Below are positions 39,125 through 48,700 of a stretch of DNA of 64,000 nt, piece after piece. Each line of letters starts with the position of its first letter. The first letter of the stretch is position 1. The notes below the pieces were generated by a model. The model ran no database searches, was not told the origin of the DNA, and worked only from the letters and a program-made list of their open reading frames with translations. Made by a program: the position numbers and the translations under genes. The stretch is from contig NZ_CP035494.1 in assembly GCF_004135285.1 (NCBI RefSeq), positions 186,001 to 250,000 on the forward strand, read 5' to 3'. The DNA comes from Microbacterium protaetiae (GTDB taxonomy: Bacteria; Actinomycetota; Actinomycetes; Actinomycetales; Microbacteriaceae).

Positions 39125-40734
39125 CAGTCGTACCGCGCCTCGGCCGCCCAGCGGCCGCCCTCGCAGACGAGCAGCCAGGCGTTCTGCTCGGCGTCGACGA
39201 TCTGAAACCTGTGCGCACGACGCGCACGCGCGGCATCCCACCCGCGCTCGTCGACGGTCCACGGCCCTGCCCACGAGACGATGTCGCGGCCTCGCCCGGC
39301 TTCGGTCAGCCGCGCCGGCGGGGCGCTGAGCGTTCCGCGCTCGTCGACCTCGACGATCACCCCCGTCTCAGAGACGACATCGACGAGCTGCGGATGCGGG
39401 AACACCGTCGCCGGAGCCGGAGGCGGCAGGCTGCCGGGCCACGGCCGCGACCGCTGCGCGGCCACCGCACGATCGCCGCGGTCACCCCAGGGCACGAGCA
39501 CCTGTCGCTCGCTCAGCCACCGCCCCCCGCCGATCGCGGGGGTGAGCACCCCACGGTGCCCGAGCATCGCCTGCACGCGAGAGAGCGCATGATGCACGCG
39601 ATCGTCGGGGCCCGAGCCGAAGATGGCGGGCTGATGGGCGGATGCCGCATCCACCGCCTCGGGATGGATCCGTGCGAGCACCACTCCGCTGCGCAGCACA
39701 TGGTTCTGCGCGTCTTCGGCCAGCTGCCAGCGCACGCGATCGATGACCGCGGCCGCGTCGAACGAGCGCGGGTGCAGCCACACCCGCTCGCTGCGCTCGC
39801 CCCGCTCACCGACCAGTTCGACCCGCAGCTCGGTACACACCAGATCGACGGCGCCGAGCCCGCCGATGAACTCATCGGCTGCCATACGCATGCCGAACGC
39901 CACCTGCTCGGCCGCTTCCACGGCCGGTTCGAAGGCGACCTCGCGATCGAGCTCGGGCGGCGGCGTGCGCGGCTGCACCGGGCGGGAGTCGGCGCCGCCG
40001 GCCAGCTCATGCAGTCGCCGCCCCACCGGCCCGAACCGGTCGTGCACGAGTGCACGGTCAAGATCGGCGAACGCCCCCAGAGTGTGCACCCCGAGCCGGC
40101 TGAGAAGATGGGCGAGTCCGTCGTCTTGCAGTGAGGTCACCGGCAAAGGAGCCAGGAACTCCGCCGCCGCGCCGTCGGCGACCACGCGCACGGGCGCGTC
40201 GGGGGCGGTGGCACGGGCTGCCTGCTCGGCGGTGAACGGTCCGTCGGCGACGCCCGCGCGCACCCCGGGCAGTTCTTCTGCCTCGGCGAGCAGGTCGAGA
40301 ATCTCGCAGGCGGCGGCGTTCTCGCCGCCGTAGTACCGCGCCGGCCCCCGGGCGCGCAGCGCGCACAGCCCCGGCCGGATGATCTGCACGCCGGGGGCGA
40401 GCTGCTCGATGCGAGTGACGATCGGCGAGAACATACGCGCGTCGCGCTCGGGATCGGCCGGAACGATCTCGAGACGCGGACAGCGCGCCTGCGCGTCGCG
40501 GCGCCGCTGACCGCGGCGCACGCCGTCGGCACGGGCCGCCGCCGAGCATGCCACGACGGTGTTGGCGTGCACGATGGCCAGGGCCGCGGCATCCATCCCC
40601 GCGACATCCGGGGCCGCAGCATCCACCCCCGCAGCATCCACCCCCGCAGCATCCACCCTCCCGCGCTGCCGGCGCAGCGCCGTGACCGGCCAGTCGGGAA
40701 ACCACAGCACGAGGCTGCGTGTCGCCGCGTTCAT
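39124..40734 (-). CDS. imuB: ImuB-like inactive Y-family polymerase
   Basis: 536-residue adaptor that links DnaE2 to the beta clamp during mutagenic repair. The N-terminus SLVLWFPDWPVTALRR has the ImuB signature, where active Y polymerases carry catalytic acids (DxDxFFAxVE), so catalysis is not expected. Further Y-family features are RYYGGENAAACEILDLL and the HhH region HLLSRLGVHTLGAFADLDRA. A short VDAAG repeat (residues ~26-45) interrupts the N-terminal fold and looks like a local expansion. The imuA' stop overlaps its ATG by one base. Confidence 0.92.
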   Translation of the reverse strand: MNAATRSLVLWFPDWPVTALRRQRGRVDAAGVDAAGVDAAAPDVAGMDAAALAIVHANTVVACSAAARADGVRRGQRRRDAQARCPRLEIVPADPERDARMFSPIVTRIEQLAPGVQIIRPGLCALRARGPARYYGGENAAACEILDLLAEAEELPGVRAGVADGPFTAEQAARATAPDAPVRVVADGAAAEFLAPLPVTSLQDDGLAHLLSRLGVHTLGAFADLDRALVHDRFGPVGRRLHELAGGADSRPVQPRTPPPELDREVAFEPAVEAAEQVAFGMRMAADEFIGGLGAVDLVCTELRVELVGERGERSERVWLHPRSFDAAAVIDRVRWQLAEDAQNHVLRSGVVLARIHPEAVDAASAHQPAIFGSGPDDRVHHALSRVQAMLGHRGVLTPAIGGGRWLSERQVLVPWGDRGDRAVAAQRSRPWPGSLPPPAPATVFPHPQLVDVVSETGVIVEVDERGTLSAPPARLTEAGRGRDIVSWAGPWTVDERGWDAARARRAHRFQIVDAEQNAWLLVCEGGRWAAEARYD

Positions 40735-41414
40735 CAGCCCACCGCCCGCATCGGCACCGGCGAGACCTGGGACACGGCGGTCAGTCCCCCGGTCTCGTCG
40801 GGCAGCACCAGCCGCGCCCGGCGTGGCACCGCCCAGCGCCGGCTGGTCACACTCACTGTCAGCGCACGTCGGCGCAGAAAGCCGTACCCGTCGCCCACAC
40901 CCGACCATTCCGACCGGTCGACGGCGATGGATGCCTCGGCCTGCGGCCACACTCCCTGCACGAGCAGCACCCCGCCCCGGTCGCGCAGCCGTGCCGACAG
41001 TCGAGACACCTCGCCGGGAGACACCCGCCCGGCCGGACGCACGGCGACCACCGGAAGCACGTCGGCGACCGTCGCAGTCACCGCAAGCCAGCGCGGCCCC
41101 GGTTCGGGGATGAGCACCATGCGCGACAGGTCGACGCCCAGCTGCTCGGCCGCCTCGGCGCCGAGCTCGGGCATTCCCACCACACCGCACCATGACCCCT
41201 CTTGCGAGGGGCGAGCGAGCAGCGCCAACAGCAGCGAGGCCGACGGCGCCAGCGCATACGCGGCGCCTGCGCGCAACCCGCCCCCGGGCAGCAGGCCGGC
41301 GAGGCTGGGCAGGGTGGGCAGCACGGCCGCGCCGAGCCGACGCCCCTGCACCCGCTCAAGCTGGGCACGCAGTCGCGAGATCTCCGTCTGCGCTGTCGCA
41401 GCCCCTGCCGACAT
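40734..41414 (-). CDS. imuA: ImuA'-like SOS protein
   Basis: About 226 residues, first gene of the SOS operon. RecA/SulA-like fold fragments are visible (LPTLPSLAGLLPGGGLRAGAAYALAP, then SLLLALLARPSQEGSWCGVVGMPELG). Mycobacterial ImuA' binds ImuB and is needed for DnaE2-dependent mutagenesis. Start ambiguous: ATG 41414 or GTG 41426, the latter with AGGA 7 bases upstream. A LexA-type box lies 22 bases before 41414. Confidence 0.85.
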   Translation of the reverse strand: MSAGAATAQTEISRLRAQLERVQGRRLGAAVLPTLPSLAGLLPGGGLRAGAAYALAPSASLLLALLARPSQEGSWCGVVGMPELGAEAAEQLGVDLSRMVLIPEPGPRWLAVTATVADVLPVVAVRPAGRVSPGEVSRLSARLRDRGGVLLVQGVWPQAEASIAVDRSEWSGVGDGYGFLRRRALTVSVTSRRWAVPRRARLVLPDETGGLTAVSQVSPVPMRAVG

Positions 41415-41435
41415 GATCGCCCCCACTTCATCATC

Positions 41436-41453
41436 CTAGAACGCATGTTCTAG
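41436..41453. promoter_or_regulatory. SOS (LexA) box of imuA-imuB-dnaE2
   Basis: CTAGAAC-GCAT-GTTCTAG: perfect 7-bp arms around four bases, containing GAACN4GTTC, the actinobacterial/Gram-positive LexA consensus core. Located immediately upstream of imuA'. Confidence 0.88.
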
Positions 41454-41553
41454 TGCGTCAATCGTGAGAACGACGATAGACGTAGCCTCCGACATCGGGA
41501 ACGCGTCTATCCATAGGCTATGTTCGATAGTCCGTGTTCCGCGCCCGTCGCGG

Positions 41554-41624
41554 CTCGCGCTACCGCATTCTGCGTTCGCGCCCGCAAATCGCATGCGCGA
41601 ACGCAGAAAACGACAGCGCGAACG
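41554..41624. repeat. Single copy of the long palindromic repeat unit
   Basis: Same family as the array at 31133-32240. Outer arms TCGCGCT/AGCGCGA and inner 10-bp arms TGCGTTCGCG/CGCGAACGCA around a loop containing GCAAATCGCAT. The 295-bp gap it sits in (41427-41721) otherwise holds only the LexA box and very GC-rich hairpins (around 41640-41715). I see no gene there. Confidence 0.85.
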
Positions 41625-41721
41625 AGGGCGCCGCGGGAAACGCCGCGGCGCGCGCCGCGGGGCGGCGGGCGCGAGGCGACGCGCCGACGCGCCGGCGCAC
41701 GCGCGCGCAGCGCGCGATGCG

Positions 41722-43740
41722 TCAGCGCCCCGCCGCGCGCGCCGCGGCATCCCCGGCGCGCAGCCCCTCTTCGAATGCGGCGACCGCGTTCAGCCCGGCG
41801 GTGTTGCGCGCCCCGCCGACGACGGTGTGCGCGATGCCCCGCGACGCCAGCTGCCCGGCCAGCTGCGCGCGGGGCGTCTGCCCGGCCGCGATCACGACGA
41901 CGTCGGCCTCGATCAGCTCCTCAGTCCCGTCCACCTCGACCCGCACGCCGCTCGGCTCGATCGCCCGATACGTGACGCCCGTGAGCGTGCGCACCCCGCG
42001 ACGGCGGATCTCCTGCACGGCCGCCCAGCGCGTGGTCACGCCCATGCCCGCCCCGATCGCGCCCGTGCGGCGCATGATGGTCACGCGCCGACGCGGTGCG
42101 GGCAGCGCTCCCACCCGCAGACCGTGCTCGATGAGAAAGCGGTCGGGGCCGGCATCCACCCCTTCCACGAGCAGATGTGCGAGATCGACGGCGATCCCGC
42201 CCGCGCCGATCACCGCGACCCGTTCGCCGAGCCGGGCCGCCTCGGCGAACGCCTGCACATAGTCGACAGCGCGCTCGACTCCCGGCAGCTCCACGCGCCG
42301 CGGCACGACTCCGGTGGCCACCACCACGTGATCGAAACCAACCAGCTCTTCGGCCGTCGCCTCGTGCCCCGTGCGCACGTCGACGCCGAGCTCGTCGAGC
42401 ACGCGGGCGAACGAGCGCGCGTTGGCCGCGAAATCGCTCTTGCCCGGCACGGCTCCCGCCAGCAGAAACTGACCACCGATGGCATCGCCGGCTTCGAACA
42501 GCGTGACCTGCGCCCCGGCGAATGCCGCCGCCCGGGCCGCCTCCATCCCTGCCGGCCCCGCCCCCACGACCGCGATCCGGGTGCCACGAGGGCGGGATGC
42601 CGCAGCCAGCGGGAACTCGAGCTCGCGCCCGGCGCGCGGGTTGACCGTGCACGAGACCGGCTCCAGACCGAACGAGCGGTCGATACACGCCTCGTTGCAG
42701 CCGATGCACGGGTTCACCGTCGCCTCGCGCCCCGCGAAGGACGCGGCGACGATGTGCGGATCGGCCAGGAACGGCCGCGCCATCGACACGATGTCGGCCT
42801 CGCCCCCCGCAAGCACCCGTTCGGCCTGCGCAAGAGTGTTGATGCGGTTCGAGGCGATCACCGGCACAGTGGCTCCCGCCGCCGCCAGCGCTGCGCGGAT
42901 GCGCGCCGACACCTGTGTGAAGGCGGCGTGCGGCACCATCGACTGCACGGTGGGCACGCGCGACTCGTGCCATCCGATCCCCACATCGACCGCGTCGGCA
43001 CCGGCGTCGGCGAGCGCCACCGCCAGCGCGTCGACCTCGTCGGGCGTCGACGACCCCTCGACCAGATCGGCCCCCGAGATGCGCACGAGCACCGGGGCGC
43101 TGCCGACGGCCGATCGCACGGCGCGGGTCACCGCGACCGGGAACGCGCACCGCCGGGCGGCATCCCCTCCCCAGGCGTCGTCGCGCAGGTTCGTCACGGG
43201 CGAGGCGAACTGATTGAGCAGGTACCCCTCCGACGCCATGATCTCGACGCCGTCGAAGCCGAGGCCGATTCCGATGCGGGATGCCGCGGCGAAATCGGCG
43301 ATCGTGGCGGCGATCCCCTCGTCGTCCAGGGCGATGGGCGTGGCATCCGAGAAGCGGCTGTACACCGCCGACGGGGCCACCGGCGTCAGCCCGAACGCCC
43401 TCGGCAACGCATACCGCCCCGCATGGAACAGCTGCAGCGCGATCCGGCCGCCCGCCTCGTGTACGGCCTGCACCACCGTGTGCCAGGTGCGGGCGAACTC
43501 CGGCTCGGCGATGACGCCGTACCCGGCCCCACCGGCACCGACCCGGCTCACGGCCGCCCCGCCGGTGATGATCAGCCCGGCCCCGCCCCGCGCCCGTTCC
43601 GCGTAGAAGGCCGCGAGCGCGGCGGGGTCGCCCCGCTCGCGGTTCAGATGCATCGAGCCCATCAGTACACGGTGCGGCAGGGTCAGCGTGCCCACGCGCA
43701 CGGGCGTGCGCACCCTCGGGTAGCGACGGGGGGATGCCAC
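41722..43740 (-). CDS. 2,4-dienoyl-CoA reductase-like flavoprotein (AnsM/PlmM-type candidate)
   Basis: 672-residue Old Yellow Enzyme/FadH-type protein. The N-terminal FMN TIM barrel (~1-365) includes LQLFHAGRYA and FDGVEIMASEGYLLNQF. A [4Fe-4S] site has the ligands C-x2-C-x3-C-x11-C (CIGCNEACIDRS...C). The C-terminal FAD and NAD(P) domains follow (VVGAGPAGMEAARAA, VAVIGAGGIAVDLAHLL). GTG start at 43740, 7 bases after the SDR stop. In beta-oxidation FadH reduces dienoyl-CoA. In the cyclohexanecarboxyl-CoA pathway a homologue (AnsM/PlmM) reduces a ring diene, and the operon context favours that role here. Confidence 0.88.
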   Translation of the reverse strand: MASPRRYPRVRTPVRVGTLTLPHRVLMGSMHLNRERGDPAALAAFYAERARGGAGLIITGGAAVSRVGAGGAGYGVIAEPEFARTWHTVVQAVHEAGGRIALQLFHAGRYALPRAFGLTPVAPSAVYSRFSDATPIALDDEGIAATIADFAAASRIGIGLGFDGVEIMASEGYLLNQFASPVTNLRDDAWGGDAARRCAFPVAVTRAVRSAVGSAPVLVRISGADLVEGSSTPDEVDALAVALADAGADAVDVGIGWHESRVPTVQSMVPHAAFTQVSARIRAALAAAGATVPVIASNRINTLAQAERVLAGGEADIVSMARPFLADPHIVAASFAGREATVNPCIGCNEACIDRSFGLEPVSCTVNPRAGRELEFPLAAASRPRGTRIAVVGAGPAGMEAARAAAFAGAQVTLFEAGDAIGGQFLLAGAVPGKSDFAANARSFARVLDELGVDVRTGHEATAEELVGFDHVVVATGVVPRRVELPGVERAVDYVQAFAEAARLGERVAVIGAGGIAVDLAHLLVEGVDAGPDRFLIEHGLRVGALPAPRRRVTIMRRTGAIGAGMGVTTRWAAVQEIRRRGVRTLTGVTYRAIEPSGVRVEVDGTEELIEADVVVIAAGQTPRAQLAGQLASRGIAHTVVGGARNTAGLNAVAAFEEGLRAGDAAARAAGR

Positions 43741-43747
43741 GGCTCGG

Positions 43748-44590
43748 TCAGTCGCGTGTGGGGCGCGGCGGCAGCCCGAGCGGGTCGGTCGTGTCGTGCC
43801 AGTAGGGGGGTGCGGCCACCGTCATGCCGCCGTCGACGACGATGGTGTGCCCTGTGATGTACCCGGCCTTCTCTGAGAGCAGAAACTCGATGGCGTTCGC
43901 CATGTCGGCCACCGTGCCGGGCCTGCCCAGCGGAATCGCGTCGATGACCTTCTGCATCGGTGCCATCCCGGGCATCGAATAGAAGTACTCGAGCGAATCC
44001 GAGTCGATGAGCCCGCCGTTGACGCCGTTGACCGTGATGCCGTAACCGGCGAACTCCACCGCCATGAAGCGGATGAACGACTCGACGGCAGCCTTGTACG
44101 ACCCCAGCGCCGCATAGGTGGCGAACGCCCGCATGCTGCCGTAGCTGGAGACGGCGACGATCCGGCCGCCGCGGTCCATGAGCTTGACGGCCTCTTGCGC
44201 GCCCAGCACGAACGGACGCAGGTTCATGGCGTACGAACGGTCGAGGTGGTGCGTCTTCAGATCGGTGATGCGCTTGAACGCGGCCGCAGCCGCGTTGTTG
44301 ACGAAGAAGTCCAGCCGTCCGTATGCGTCGGCCGTGGCGTCGAAGAGCCGCGCGATGTCTTCGGGATTCTCCATGTCGGCGCGCACCGCTATACCGTCGC
44401 CTCCGCGCCGCCGTGCTTCGGCGACGACCTCCTCGGCGAGCTCGGCGTTGGTGCGGTAGTTGACGACCACCAACGCGCCCTTGCTGGCCAGCTCGAGCGC
44501 GAGGTGGCGGCCGATCCCCCGCGACGATCCGGTGATCACGGCGACCCGGCCCGAGTATTCTCCGGCGTCGTCGGTTTCGGGCGTGGTCAT
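43748..44590 (-). CDS. chcA: SDR enoyl-CoA reductase, ChcA-like
   Basis: 280 residues, Rossmann fold with nucleotide motif TGSSRGIG (20-27) and NNA at 98-100. The active-site Tyr and Lys are Y159 and K166, a Y-x6-K spacing typical of enoyl reductases (FabI/FabL), not the Y-x3-K of ordinary SDRs. Length and type match ChcA, the 1-cyclohexenylcarbonyl-CoA reductase of ansatrienin producers. The start at 44590 has an AAGGAGG box and overlaps the dehydrogenase stop (ATGA). A general enoyl-ACP reductase is the alternative. Confidence 0.78.
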   Translation of the reverse strand: MTTPETDDAGEYSGRVAVITGSSRGIGRHLALELASKGALVVVNYRTNAELAEEVVAEARRRGGDGIAVRADMENPEDIARLFDATADAYGRLDFFVNNAAAAAFKRITDLKTHHLDRSYAMNLRPFVLGAQEAVKLMDRGGRIVAVSSYGSMRAFATYAALGSYKAAVESFIRFMAVEFAGYGITVNGVNGGLIDSDSLEYFYSMPGMAPMQKVIDAIPLGRPGTVADMANAIEFLLSEKAGYITGHTIVVDGGMTVAAPPYWHDTTDPLGLPPRPTRD

Positions 44591-45786
44591 GCGTCCTCCT
44601 TGTGCTGTGCCGCGCGGGCGAACACGTCGCGCGCGACCACCGTCTTCTGAATCTCGTTCGTGCCCTCTTCGAAGCGCTGCGCACGGGCGTCGCGGTAGAC
44701 GCGTTCGATCGGCGAACTCTTCCAGTACCCGACGCCGCCGTGCACCTGCAGGGCTTTGTCGGTGACGCGTGTGAGCATGTCCACCGCCGTCATCTTGGCC
44801 ATCGACGACAGTGCGGGGGCCTGCGGTGCATCCCGCTCCCACTCCCGGGCCGCATGCAGCACGAGCTGCTTGGCCGCCTGGATGTCGGCCTCGTTCTCGG
44901 CGATCATGAACGATATCGCCTGCCGTGATGAGATCGGCTTGCCGAACGTGACCCGCGTGGTCGCATAGTCGACGGCCAGTTCCTGCGCGCGCTCGGCCAG
45001 GCCCACACAGCTCATCGCCACAGAGATGCGGCTCGGGGTGAGAAAGCCCCCCAGCGCTATCTGCAGCCCGTCGCCCTCTTCGCCCACGCGCTGGTCGACG
45101 GGCACCGGGGTGTCGGTGAAGCGCAGACTCGCGTGATCGGTGCCGTGCACGCCCATCGTCTGCGAGGTGTCCTCCACCTCGACACCGGGCGCGTGCCGGT
45201 CGACGAGCAGCGCGACCACTCCGTCCTTGCCGGCGCTGCCCTCCAGCCGTGCGAACAGCAGCCAGTAGTCGCAGTTCACGCCGAAGGTGATCAGGTGCTT
45301 GCGGCCGCTCAGAAGATAGCTGTCGCCCTCGCGGCGCACTGTGCAGCTCAGGTCGGCGCCGGTGCCGTTGCCGGGCTCGGTGAGGGTGAAGGCGACCAGG
45401 ATGTCGCCGGCGACCATCGGCACGACGAACTTCTCGCGCTGCGCAGCACTCACGTGCGGGTTGATGGCCCGCCACGTGCCGTTGAGCACGTGCACCAGCA
45501 TCCTTATCGACGCATGCGAACGGGAGAAGACCTCCATCAGCCCCATCCACTGGCTGAAGGCGAGCCCCCGTCCGCCCAGCTCACGGGGTGCTGCCATGCT
45601 CAGATAGCCGCGCTGCTTCAGCTGGTCGAACAACTCGCGCGGAACCGTCCCGGTCGCCTCGATCTTCTCGGCCCACTCCTCCCCCGGTCCGCGCACCCAG
45701 CGGGTGACTTCTTCGACGAGCGCGTCGTATTCAGGCTGTTCTATTCGGCTTCCACGTCCGTCGAGCGTGACCGGGATGCTGGTCAT
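44587..45786 (-). CDS. Acyl-CoA dehydrogenase (AnsL/PlmL-type candidate)
   Basis: 399-residue FAD enzyme. FAD/substrate signature FTLTEPGNGTGADLSCT, mid-domain HLITFGVNCDYW, and C-terminal VHGGVGYWKSSPIERVYRDARAQRFEEGTNEIQ with the catalytic Glu next to the Arg. The start at 45786 has GGAGG nine bases upstream and lies inside the end of the preceding fusion gene (56-bp overlap), showing tight coupling. In the proposed pathway it would oxidise a ring C-C bond of a cyclohexenyl-CoA intermediate. From sequence alone the substrate is open. Confidence 0.88.
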   Translation of the reverse strand: MTSIPVTLDGRGSRIEQPEYDALVEEVTRWVRGPGEEWAEKIEATGTVPRELFDQLKQRGYLSMAAPRELGGRGLAFSQWMGLMEVFSRSHASIRMLVHVLNGTWRAINPHVSAAQREKFVVPMVAGDILVAFTLTEPGNGTGADLSCTVRREGDSYLLSGRKHLITFGVNCDYWLLFARLEGSAGKDGVVALLVDRHAPGVEVEDTSQTMGVHGTDHASLRFTDTPVPVDQRVGEEGDGLQIALGGFLTPSRISVAMSCVGLAERAQELAVDYATTRVTFGKPISSRQAISFMIAENEADIQAAKQLVLHAAREWERDAPQAPALSSMAKMTAVDMLTRVTDKALQVHGGVGYWKSSPIERVYRDARAQRFEEGTNEIQKTVVARDVFARAAQHKEDA

Positions 45787-48700
45787 CGAGGGGGTCCTCC
45801 TTGTCGGTGTCGGTCAGGGTGGTCAAGCGCTGCGGCTTGAGCGTGGCGGCGCGTTCGCGCAGCAGGAACTTCTGCACCTTGCCGACGGCGTTTCGCGGCA
45901 GGCTGTCGACGATCTCGAGGCGCTCGGGCCAATAGCTCTTGGACACCCGGTTGTCGTCGAGGTAGTTCTGCAGCTTCGTGAAGCTCAGCGTCGCACCCGG
46001 TACCAGGACGGCGAAGGCGCAGGCGCGCTCCCCCAGCCGCTCATCGGGCATCGCGACGATGGCGACGTCATCGATGGCCTCGTGCCGGTACAGCAGCTGT
46101 TCGATCTCGGAGACCGGCACCTTCTCTCCGCCGCGGTTTATCACGTCGCGCACGCGACCGGTGATGTGCAGGAATCCGTCGTCGTCGATCACGGCGAGAT
46201 CGCCCGTGCGGTACCAGCCGTCGGCGGCGAAGGCTTCGGCGCTCAGATCGGGACGATCCAGATACCCGCCGAAGACGGTCGGCGAGGTCAGTTCGAAGTT
46301 GCCCTCAACACCGGCGGCGACGAGGTGCCCGTCGTCGTCCACGATCCGCAGCCGCACATCGCGCAGCGCTTTGCCGTCGGTGCCCCACGCCTTGCCTGCC
46401 GGATCCGCGGGTGTCGACAGTGCTGCCAGCCCCGTCTCGGTGGTTCCGAACGCGCCGCACACGGCCGTTCCCAGCACCCGGGTCGCCCGTTCGGCCAGTG
46501 CCCGCGGCACCGCGGCGCCGGTCGCGACGAAGATGCGCAGTGCACGCGGGGCGGGGGCGCCGGCTTCGACCTCGCGCACAAGGTCGGTCAGAAACGGTGT
46601 GGCCGCCTGCACGAAGGTGCCCTCCCATGCCTCCAGGATCTCCAGGGCCTGCCGGCCGTTCCACACCCGTTGCACGATCTCGGGCACGCCGAGCACCCAG
46701 GCCAGCCACATTCCGTACAGGAAGCCGGTCTGGTGCGCCAGCGGCGAGGGGATGTAGACCGAGTCGGTCGAGTTCAGCGGCAGCTGCTCGATCTCCATCC
46801 AGGCCGCCCGGCTCAGGCTCTCGTGCGTGTGCAGCACGCCCTTGGGCTCGCCCGAAGTCCCCGACGTGAAGAGCAGCTGGGCGGCATCCTGCGGCGCGGG
46901 CGCCCGTGCGTCGAGGGCCGCCCGATCCACCGTGACCCAGGCCGAGGCGCGGTGCCACGCGTTCCAGGTGACATCGGGGTTGTCGCACGGCGGCAGTACG
47001 TGAGCGACCCCGGGGGTCAGGTGCATGACGAGCACGTGTTCGACGGCCAGCTCGGAGGCCTCGGGCCCGGCGAGGATGTCGGCCAGTTCGTGGTCGTGCT
47101 GACGCCCGCGGAAGTTGTCGGCGACGATGACGAGCTTCGCGCCCGAGCGCTTCAGCGCGAACGCGACCTCGCGCTGCCGGAAGATCGGCATGATCGGGCA
47201 GATCACGGCGCCGATGCGGGATGCCGCGGCGGCGGCGACGACGAATCCCGAGCAGTTCGGCAGCTGCACGGCCACGCGATCGCCGGACTGCACGCCGAGT
47301 TCGATCAGCAGGGCCGCCGCTTTGTCGACGGCATGGTCGAGCTCGGACCACGTCATGCGCGTGGTGCGGTCGGGCGCGGCATCCACCAGGGCCAGCGAGT
47401 GCGGCCGCTCGTCGGCCCACCGGCGGATCCATTGTGCCCCGGTGATACGCGCGGCCTCGTCGGCAGTGCCGGCGGGCGGGCGACGTCGACCGGTCGGGCG
47501 CGCCGGCCCCTTCTCCACCTGCATGTCCACGTGCAGATCTGCCATCGCGTCGAGGAACTGCGGGTACGAGATGCGGTAGGCGTTGGGAAAGGTGAGGGTG
47601 GATCGACCGGATGCCGCCGAGGCGGCCACGGCCAGCGACATCAGCACGCGATGGTCGTTGAACGACGACAGGTGCGCGCCGCGCAGCTGCGGCACGCCAC
47701 GCACCCGCAGGTCGGTGCCGTCGAAGTCGAGCTGCGCGCCCATCTCGTTCAGCTGCAGCATCGCGTGCACCCGGTCGGACTCCTTCAGACGCACGTGCTC
47801 GACATTGTGGAAGACGCTCTCTCCCTCGGCGAACGCCGCCATCGTCGACAGCACGGGGAGCATGTCGGGCACGGCGCGGCAATCCACCTCGGTGGCCTGC
47901 AGCCGGGCACCGTCGTGGCGCACCCGCACCGCGCCGGCCGCCGCATCCACCTCCATCGGCAGACCCATCGCGCGGACGATCCGCAGGAACTCGGCTTCGG
48001 GATGATCCACGTCGGCCGGGTCGATGCTCGGCAGTCCGGTCAGCACGACATCGGCGGGCCGGATGCCGGCCACGGCCAGCCCGAAAGCGGCCGAGCCGAT
48101 GTCGGGCGGCAGCTGCAGGTCGGCGGGGTGCGCGACCTGGCCCGGCGCGATGTCGTACCGACGTCCGTCCGCCGAGACCGCCACATTCAGGCCGAACTGG
48201 GCCATCATGCGCACGGTCAGATCGACGTAGCTGCGCTCGTTGAACGGGCCGTCCACGATCACCGTGGTGTGTGCCGCGGCGAAGGGCGCTATCAGCAACA
48301 GAGCCGAGATCCACTGCGACAGGGTGCCGGCGATGTGCACCGTGCCCCCGGTCGGCCGGCCGTGCCGCACCTGAATGGGCGGGCAGTCGGTCGGTGAGCT
48401 GACATCCACCCCCAGCTCCCGCAGCGCGCGCAGCAGCGGCCCGATCGGACGCCGGTCGAAATACTTCTGACCCGTCACGAGCACGTCGCGGTCGGCCAGT
48501 GCTGCCAGGCCGACCATGAAGTACAGGGTCGTTCCCGAGCTGCCCACCGTGACATGATCGCGCCGCGGCCGATAGGCGCCGCCATGCACGACGAAGGTGT
48601 CACCCTCGATCTCGACGGTGATACCCAGCGCACGCAGCAGATCCACCGTGTACTGCACGTGCCGTGCATCGCTGAGCCCGGTGATGCGGCTGGTGCCGGG

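Noticed and set aside
45704..48397. 897-codon plus-strand frame opposite the EPSPS-ligase fusion
   Set aside because: Antisense shadow of a well-supported coding gene.
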